The translations under genes were made by a program, and so were the position numbers. The notes under the pieces were generated by a model. That model was not told where the DNA came from and ran no database searches. It saw nothing but the letters and a program-made list of their open reading frames with translations. DNA of 64,000 nucleotides from Marimonas lutisalis (lineage in GTDB: Bacteria > Pseudomonadota > Alphaproteobacteria > Rhodobacterales > Rhodobacteraceae). Shown piece after piece: positions 59,142 to 64,000 of this stretch (positions are counted from its first letter, which is position 1; each line of letters starts with the position of its first letter). The stretch covers positions 554,001-618,000 of the forward strand of contig NZ_SKCI01000002.1 of the NCBI RefSeq assembly GCF_005434965.1. Reading direction: 5' to 3'.

Positions 59142-59945
59142 ATGAAACCGGGATTGTCGCAGTGGAAGCTGTTGATTTGCGTTGCCCTGGCGACGGCATT
59201 CCTGCTGCCGTCTCCGTCTGAAACGCTGTCTCCTTTCGCTGCAACGGCCGCGTTCGCCAAGGGAGGCGACGATGGCGGCGGCGATGACAGCGGCGGCGAC
59301 GACAGTGGTGGCAGTGGCAGCGGTGGCAGTGGCAGCGGTGGAGATGACAGCGGTGGTGACGACAGCGGCGGCGATGATGGTGATGGTGACTATGGTGGCG
59401 GCGGCTATGGAGGCGGCGGTGGTGACGATGGCGATGGTGACGACGGCGATAGCGATGACGGTGACGACAGCAGCAGCTATAGTGGCGATGACGATGATGG
59501 AAACAACAGCGGTGGTGTAACTGCCAGGGACGCCGGAAATGCGGGATCCGCAGGGCGGGCGGCCCAGTTCCAGAGCCTGCCCAATGGCGCGCGGCTGGTG
59601 TTTCCGAACGGCAGTCGCGAGGAAATCCGCAGTGGTAGATTCCAGCGCATTTCGCCGTCAGGGCGTGTGGTGGAGCAGCGGGCCGCCCGCGGTTCGGATG
59701 TTGCACGCTTCAAGGCGCATGCGAAATCGGGCCGTGCGCCGAAGGGCAAATCGGCAAAGCCGATCGGGTCGCGGGTGGTGAAAGTCGTCTATCGCGGCCG
59801 GGACGTGGATGTTTTCTATTCGAATGGCTGGCGCGAGAGTATCCGCTCGGGCAGCTACAGGATGCGTGACGCCTATGGCCGCTCGGTGGTATCGCGGCCG
59901 GCGACCGAGGAAGACCGCAAAAGGCTGGGACGTTTCCGGAAGTAG
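59142..59945 (+). CDS. Secreted Asp/Gly/Ser-rich protein with duplicated NG-E-IRSG motif
   Basis: 267 residues. A signal peptide (LLICVALATAFLLPSPSETL, Ala-rich cleavage site near FAATAAFA) is followed by about 85 residues made mostly of Asp, Gly and Ser (GGDDSGGDDSGGSGSGGSGS). The C-terminal half holds two related units: LVFPNGSREEIRSGRFQRIS then 'GRVVEQRAARGSDVARF', and DVFYSNGWRESIRSGSYRMR then 'GRSVVSRPATEEDRKRL', separated by a basic linker. The Asp-rich part may bind calcium or other cations. The duplicated motif marks an unnamed domain. GGGGAG precedes the chosen start. Confidence 0.72.
   Translation: MKPGLSQWKLLICVALATAFLLPSPSETLSPFAATAAFAKGGDDGGGDDSGGDDSGGSGSGGSGSGGDDSGGDDSGGDDGDGDYGGGGYGGGGGDDGDGDDGDSDDGDDSSSYSGDDDDGNNSGGVTARDAGNAGSAGRAAQFQSLPNGARLVFPNGSREEIRSGRFQRISPSGRVVEQRAARGSDVARFKAHAKSGRAPKGKSAKPIGSRVVKVVYRGRDVDVFYSNGWRESIRSGSYRMRDAYGRSVVSRPATEEDRKRLGRFRK
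59268..59511 (+). repeat. Low-complexity DNA encoding Asp/Gly/Ser runs
   Basis: GGCGGCGATGACAGC-type words recur irregularly. The units are not of fixed length but reuse GGT, GAC and AGC codons throughout. Confidence 0.8.
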
Positions 59946-59953
59946 CCGGCGGG

Positions 59954-60595
59954 TCAGGGCGACTTGTTCCAGGCCTTGTGCGCGATCAGGGCGGCCTCGA
60001 CCCGGTTGCGGGCGTGCAGTTTGCCAAGGATGCCCGTCATGTAGTGCTTGACGGTTTTTTCCTGCAACGAAAGCTCATCGGCGACTTCACGGTTGCTTTT
60101 GCCGACCGCGACAAGGCGCAGGATGTCTTCTTCGCGCTTGGTCAGGTCGTCGATGGGGTTTTTCTCTTTTTCTTTCGGGGTCTGCATGATCTTGAGGACC
60201 TGTGCAGCCAGTCCGGGTGAAACATGCGCTTCGCCGCGGGCGACCCCGCGGAGAATGCGGCGGAGCTCATCTGCGGAGACGCCCTTGAGAACGTAGCCGA
60301 TCGCACCCGCCTGCAGGGCGGCGGTGACATCGGTGTTGTCCTCGGACACCGTGAGCATTGCCACGTGGGAGGCGAGTTGACCGTCGACGATCCGCTTGGC
60401 CGCGGTGATCCCGTTGCCGGGCATCGACAGGTCGAGCAGCGCCACATCCGGGCGGTGCTCCTGCGCGAGGGCGACCGCCTCGTCGGCGGAACTGCCGACG
60501 CCGGCGATCTCGAACTCCCCGGTTTCCGTGATGCTCTGGATCAGTCCTTCGCGGAAAATCGGGTGATCGTCTGCCAAGATAAGCTTGATGGCCAT
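59954..60595 (-). CDS. NarL/FixJ family response regulator
   Basis: 213 residues. Receiver domain (1-120) with acidic pair Asp9-Asp10, phosphorylation site Asp55 (VALLDLSMPG) and Lys104, then a linker (KIMQTPKEKEKNP) and a LuxR-type helix-turn-helix (DLTKREEDILRLVAVGKSNR onward, about 147-208). It will bind DNA when phosphorylated. The start codon is two bases after the sensor-kinase stop, so the pair is translationally coupled. Likely targets are the surrounding secreted-protein genes, which is inference. Confidence 0.94.
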   Translation of the reverse strand: MAIKLILADDHPIFREGLIQSITETGEFEIAGVGSSADEAVALAQEHRPDVALLDLSMPGNGITAAKRIVDGQLASHVAMLTVSEDNTDVTAALQAGAIGYVLKGVSADELRRILRGVARGEAHVSPGLAAQVLKIMQTPKEKEKNPIDDLTKREEDILRLVAVGKSNREVADELSLQEKTVKHYMTGILGKLHARNRVEAALIAHKAWNKSP

Positions 60596-60597
60596 GC

Positions 60598-61986
60598 CTA
60601 GTCCTCTCTTGCGAGTTCGAGGGTCAGGGTTGTACCCGCACCCGGCGCGGTTTCGAACGAGATTTGCCCGCCGATGCTTTCGGCGCGGTCGCGCAAGCCG
60701 ATCAACCCCTGACCGCCGTCGGTGCGCAGCTTGAGTGCTGTCTCGGGATCAAAGCCCGCGCCTTCGTCGCGAATGGCGATGCGCACGCTCGTGGGCGTGC
60801 CGGTGACGCTGACCGCGGCCTCTTCCACGCCGCCATGGCGGAACGCGTTCGAGAGGCCTTCCTGGAGGAAGCGGTAGATGCAGAGTTTCTCGGTGTAACC
60901 CATCTGCTGGGGCTCGGATCCGGAGAAGGCGGTGGTGACGCGGGCGGAGGTCTGTTTTTCGTGCTCTGAGACGGCGCGGTGGACCAGTGCGGCCATGTCG
61001 AGGTTTTCGAGGTCGGGCAGGGCGAGCCCGCGCGAGATCGTGCGGATCTCTTCCAGCGCCTTGTCGAGGGAACTGCGAATTTCGTCGCGCGCGCCGGGCC
61101 GGGCATCGGGGCCGAAGGCGGTATCGAGCCGGAGCGCAGCCAGTGAGAGATATTGCGCCGGGCCGTCGTGAAGATCAGAGCCCACGCGCCGAATGGCCTG
61201 TTCCATCTGGGCGGTGGCGCGCAGGTTGGCGTTGATCGCGCGGCGGCGCAGTTGAGCGTTCTGAGCGGCGAGCTGCTGGGACGCCCTGAGCTGGGCATCG
61301 AGCTGACGGTGCTGATCCCGGATCGTGTGCCCGCCGGCCTGCACGATCCCGAAGAGGAGCAAGCCGCTGGCCATGAAGGCCGAGCCGACAACGAGCCAGC
61401 TTTTGCGCTTGGCGTCGGTCAGTTCGATGGCAAGCTGGTCGGCCTTCTCGTAGAACTCGGCCACGGCGATGACCCGGCCGCTGAAGACCTCGTGAATGGG
61501 GCTGTAGACCTCGAGCAGGGGAACACCGAGCTGTGCCTCGCCGGCGTCCTCGTGATCGTTGAGATCCTCGAAAGAAGCGGCGAATTTTCCCGAGAGGGCG
61601 GCGAGCAGATCGTCGGAGGGCTCGAATTGCCGCCCGATCAGGCTCGGATCGGACGCATGCACGATCATCCCGCCTTCTTTCCAGATCTTGTAGGAGACGA
61701 TCCGGTCGCTGAGCGCGGTATTCGAGAAGATTTCCACCATCGCGAGCTGTGCCGGTTCGGACAGGTTATCGCCTTCGGCGAGGTCCTGGGTGAGCGGGGA
61801 AATGAAGCTTTCCATGTAGTTGGCGGCGATGATCGCGAAATTCTGCACCGCGGCCTGTTCGATCCGGTTCGACACCCAGGAGCCAACGGCCAGCATCGCC
61901 ACGGCCATGACAGCGCCACCGGCCAGCCGGAACTGGCCGGGCAGCGTGAGACGGCTCCAGTGTCTGAGTGGTCCGTTGGCTTTCAT
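60598..61986 (-). CDS. NarX/DegS-type sensor histidine kinase (HisKA_3)
   Basis: 462 residues from the chosen ATG. Two membrane helices (about 22-38 and 196-215) enclose a periplasmic domain of about 155 residues of the dCache/CHASE-like form (FSNTALSDRIVSYKIWKEGG then 'VYSPIHEVFSGRVIAVAEF'). A coiled coil leads to the HisKA_3 motif VGSDLHDGPAQYL with His273, and the ATPase domain has LQEGLSNAFRHGG and 'DEGAGFDP' with QGLIGLRDRAESIGG. It senses an unknown envelope signal and phosphorylates the adjacent regulator. A TTG 60 bases earlier is an alternative start; neither has a strong ribosome site. Confidence 0.92.
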   Translation of the reverse strand: MKANGPLRHWSRLTLPGQFRLAGGAVMAVAMLAVGSWVSNRIEQAAVQNFAIIAANYMESFISPLTQDLAEGDNLSEPAQLAMVEIFSNTALSDRIVSYKIWKEGGMIVHASDPSLIGRQFEPSDDLLAALSGKFAASFEDLNDHEDAGEAQLGVPLLEVYSPIHEVFSGRVIAVAEFYEKADQLAIELTDAKRKSWLVVGSAFMASGLLLFGIVQAGGHTIRDQHRQLDAQLRASQQLAAQNAQLRRRAINANLRATAQMEQAIRRVGSDLHDGPAQYLSLAALRLDTAFGPDARPGARDEIRSSLDKALEEIRTISRGLALPDLENLDMAALVHRAVSEHEKQTSARVTTAFSGSEPQQMGYTEKLCIYRFLQEGLSNAFRHGGVEEAAVSVTGTPTSVRIAIRDEGAGFDPETALKLRTDGGQGLIGLRDRAESIGGQISFETAPGAGTTLTLELARED

Positions 61987-62201
61987 TACCGGGAGTCTAG
62001 CCTCAAATCGTACAACTGGTAGGGACTTTCGTCTTATGAACGGCAAGTGGCAACGGCAAAGGCGGGACCGTGGCCAATGAGGGCGACTTTGGTCTGAACG
62101 GGGCAGGGACTTTCGGGCCGATGATCGCCGGACCTGGGACGGTGCAACGATTCGGCGAGGTGGGCCATTCTGAGGGCATCAGGTAACCGATGGAGATACC
62201 G

Positions 62202-62882
62202 ATGAAACCCGCATCTATTCTTGGAACGACAGCGATCCTGGCCCTGCTGGCACTTGCGCCCGGGGCCGTTTCGGCCGCCCGCAGCGTGGACGGCCCGGAG
62301 ATACGCAGCTTTGACGCCCCGGCCGGTATGGTTCTGGCACAAGGCGGGCTGGCCGACGACATGCCCGGCGATGACCGCGGCGGACGCGGGCGCGGGCGCG
62401 GTGCCGATGATGGCCCCGGCGATGACCGCGGTGGACGCGGGCGCGGCGCCGACGATGGGCCGGGTCATGACCGCGGTGGACGTGGTCGCGGTGCCGACGA
62501 TGGGCCGGGTGACGATCATGGTGGGCGTGGGCGCGGTGGCGATGACGGCCCCGGCGACGATCACGGCGGACATGGGCGCGGCGGCGACGATCATGGCGGC
62601 GGCCACGGCGGCGGGCATGGCGGCCACGGCGGTGACGATGGTGGCGGTCACGGCGGTGGGCATGGCGGCCATGGTGGTGATGATGGCGGCGGGCATGGTG
62701 GTGACCATTCGTCGATTGCGCCGCTGCTGCCAGAACCGGCCTTTGCCACGCTTCTGCCGGAAGTGGCGACGCGCGAGAGCTTCGATGTCGCCAAGCGCGG
62801 GCGTTCGAAGTCGCGGATTCCCGGTGGGTCGGGCTGTGACGATCCGCATGACCTGATCGAGCACCCCGAGTGCAGAGGGTGA
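62202..62882 (+). CDS. Secreted Asp-Arg-Gly / His-Gly repeat protein
   Basis: 226 residues. Signal peptide (ILGTTAILALLALAPGAVSA), a short spacer, then 15-residue units of the form DDRGGRGRGADDGPG (four to five copies, with Arg giving way to His), then GHGGGHGGHGGDDGG units, and a C-terminal part of about 50 residues (EPAFATLLPEVATRESFDVA) ending with two Cys (GCDDPHD, HPECRG). Asp and His clusters suggest binding of divalent cations. GGAG lies 6 bases before the start. It is divergent from the sensor-kinase gene and followed by a strong terminator. Confidence 0.75.
   Translation: MKPASILGTTAILALLALAPGAVSAARSVDGPEIRSFDAPAGMVLAQGGLADDMPGDDRGGRGRGRGADDGPGDDRGGRGRGADDGPGHDRGGRGRGADDGPGDDHGGRGRGGDDGPGDDHGGHGRGGDDHGGGHGGGHGGHGGDDGGGHGGGHGGHGGDDGGGHGGDHSSIAPLLPEPAFATLLPEVATRESFDVAKRGRSKSRIPGGSGCDDPHDLIEHPECRG
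62366..62708 (+). repeat. 45-bp-type tandem repeats followed by GHGG-type repeats
   Basis: Imperfect 45-base units run to about 62580 and shorter GGCGGTCACGGC-like words follow to 62708. Changes between units shift the encoded residues gradually from Arg to His. Confidence 0.85.
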
Positions 62883-62930
62883 CAACGGTCCCGTTGGACC
62901 GGCCCTGACCCGGGGCTGGTCCATCCCCCC

Positions 62931-62971
62931 AGGGGCGGTGCGGCGGTTACGCCGTGCCGCCCCGCTTTTTG
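62931..62971 (+). terminator. Rho-independent terminator after the His-Gly repeat gene
   Basis: GGGGCGGTGCGGC and GCCGTGCCGCCCC pair over 13 bp with two G-T wobbles and a short loop, followed by GCTTTTTG. It lies 50 bases after the stop and just before the converging porin stop. Confidence 0.85.
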
Positions 62972-62986
62972 TAGTGTCGTGGCTTA

Positions 62987-63838
62987 TCAGAAATCGAAGC
63001 GGATGCCGAAATCGGCAACGACGTTGCCCGCGACCGAGGCGACACCGCCCTGAACTGTCGCGCCACCGCCCAGATCGTGGCTGAGACCCAGCCCGAAATC
63101 CTCGCGGCCCCTGGTTGCGGAAAAGGCCGCCAGAACCTCGGTGGTGGCCGAGATTTCCCAGTTGAGAGAGGCGCCAAGCACGGTGCCCGCATCTTCCCGG
63201 GCGGCGATGAGGCCGGCCTTTCCCCATTCGAAATCGTGGGTGTAGGCAAGAACGGCGAGACCGTCGTCTGCCCGGCGGTTCGACGACTGGTAACCGATGG
63301 CGATCGTGCCTTGCCCCGTGGAATAGGCGAGGTGCGCTGCCGTCCGGGATCGGCCCCTGGTGTCGGAATGCGATGCGGCGACCTGAACGGCCCCCCGAGA
63401 ATAGCGCAGGCTGACACCATCCCGGCCCGGGCCGGAGCTGTCGTATTCGTCGAAGCCGGCACGCAGGACCTGGGCCTGGTTCATGAGATCCGTCAGCCCC
63501 GGTTCGGCGCCATAGAACCCGGGCATCGTGTCGATCGCGCCCGCAACATTGCCGACGTCGAAGCGGAGCGGCCCCGACCGCAAGGTGAACCGCGCCCCGT
63601 TGAACATGGCGGTGCCGCCGTCATCTGCCTGCAGGCGCAGGCGAAAGGACAGTTCGAGCCCGTTGTCTGCGCTGGTTTCGCCGTCGAGGCTGAGACGCAA
63701 CCGCGATGTCGGTTCCAACTTGCCCTTGGACTCGTCATAAAACGCGCCGAAACGGCCGTAGCCGTCGAAGCGTAGCTCGGCCACTGCCGGAATCGCGAGC
63801 GTTGCGCCGATCAGGGCGGCGAGTGTCGCCGTTCTCAT
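62987..63838 (-). CDS. Gram-negative porin family protein
   Basis: 283 residues. A signal peptide (TATLAALIGATLAIPAVAE) precedes a 16-strand-like barrel: LRFDGYGRFGAFYDESKGKL, SRLRLSLDGETSADNGLELS, RSGPLRFDVGNVAGAIDTMP and the ending ADFGIRFDF with terminal Phe. This is the form of the general porins of Rhodobacteraceae. The start at 63838 gives the signal; upstream in-frame residues do not belong. It forms a diffusion channel in the outer membrane. Confidence 0.87.
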   Translation of the reverse strand: MRTATLAALIGATLAIPAVAELRFDGYGRFGAFYDESKGKLEPTSRLRLSLDGETSADNGLELSFRLRLQADDGGTAMFNGARFTLRSGPLRFDVGNVAGAIDTMPGFYGAEPGLTDLMNQAQVLRAGFDEYDSSGPGRDGVSLRYSRGAVQVAASHSDTRGRSRTAAHLAYSTGQGTIAIGYQSSNRRADDGLAVLAYTHDFEWGKAGLIAAREDAGTVLGASLNWEISATTEVLAAFSATRGREDFGLGLSHDLGGGATVQGGVASVAGNVVADFGIRFDF

Positions 63839-63882
63839 GTGCCTACCTCGTACCCACGGACCTGTTCGCCGGTCACTTATGG

Positions 63883-63913
63883 AAAAAGCCCGTCCAGCAT
63901 TAACCGGACGGGC
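63883..63913 (-). terminator. Rho-independent terminator of the leftward gene at the window end
   Basis: GCCCGTCC and GGACGGGC pair over 8 bp around a loop of about 10 bases. On the minus strand the stem is followed by TTTTTCC, so it ends the transcript of the partial gene at 63958-64000. Confidence 0.75.
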
Positions 63914-63957
63914 CATTTCCGGGACCAGACCAAAGTCTGATCTTTTCCTTCCGCGCG

Positions 63958-64000
63958 TCATGCTGCGCGGGCCAGCGTGCGGGCCTGCAAGGCGAGTTTC
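63958..64000 (-). CDS. C-terminal end of an unidentified gene (cut by the window)
   Basis: The minus strand reads KLALQARTLARAA then TGA (stop at 63958-63960), followed by a terminator 45 bases on. Codon use is normal for the chromosome. Thirteen residues are too few to name a product. Confidence 0.5.
   Translation of the reverse strand, partial: KLALQARTLARAA

Noticed and set aside
57231-62708. Regular short repeats considered as a CRISPR array
   Set aside because: The repeats are codon-periodic, lie inside reading frames with signal peptides, lack unique spacers and there are no cas genes.

Overview
The window is a 64 kb piece of a GC-rich alphaproteobacterial chromosome, most likely from the Rhodobacteraceae (Roseobacter group). 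The evidence is the gene content and order (hflK-hflC-DUF2065-degP, a Suv3-type helicase followed by an S4 protein, FdxA and CarD, divergent cobS/cobT), strong GC preference at third codon positions, a GAAC-N7-GAAC LexA box, and GC palindromes paired with a GAGTATTT-type motif between operons. This placement is inference from recognised families; no database search was run.

Layout. 0-1.1 kb: tail of a MacB/FtsX-type permease, a FrnE-like DsbA protein and tRNA-Leu(GAG). 1.1-5.4 kb: an AT-richer patch behind the tRNA with a decayed outer-membrane barrel pseudogene, a secreted 3D/double-psi-barrel-like protein and a PKD-repeat autotransporter. 5.4-14.2 kb: an acyl-CoA dehydrogenase, a very acidic conserved protein, thiamine pyrophosphokinase, two DMT exporters, and a GST / L-serine dehydratase / secreted-protein operon. 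14.3-21.8 kb: rpiA, glutathione reductase, the hflKC-degP membrane proteostasis operon, and a lipoprotein/DUF2267 pair. 21.8-25.1 kb: a fragment of error-prone polymerase DnaE2 directly behind a LexA box, an adrenodoxin-type ferredoxin, an FG-GAP protein, a DUF900 lipoprotein hydrolase and a small zinc-finger protein. 25.2-28.8 kb: a TrmO/TsaA-like protein, an overlapping antisense molbindin gene, a MOT1-type molybdate/sulfate transporter, and a cytochrome P450.

28.8-40.2 kb is mostly housekeeping: a 36-residue membrane peptide, oligoendopeptidase F, a universal stress protein, a lipase, an SCP2 protein, a TPR protein, the helicase/S4/FdxA/CarD series, and cobS/cobT. 40.4-50.9 kb is a coherent nutrient module: a MarR/HpaR-type regulator, a CocE/NonD hydrolase, a complete dipeptide-type ABC importer with a Tat-type binding protein, an outer-membrane porin, and a NylB-like serine hydrolase. 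Together they would carry an oligopeptide-, amide- or ester-like compound across both membranes and hydrolyse it.

51.2-54.8 kb holds an acyl-CoA synthetase/GNAT fusion (Pat-like lysine acyltransferase) followed at once by a zinc deacetylase of the histone-deacetylase family, which looks like a writer/eraser pair. 55-64 kb contains a GDPD-like protein with a damaged active site, a cation-diffusion facilitator, and a group of secreted low-complexity proteins (GGGN repeat plus coiled coil; Asp/Gly/Ser repeat plus a duplicated motif; Asp-Arg-Gly/His-Gly repeat) with a peptidoglycan-binding protein, surrounding a NarXL-type two-component system and ending in a porin. The strongest leads for new biology are this last cluster, the acylation/deacylation pair, the hydrolase/transporter module and the LexA-box DnaE2 remnant.
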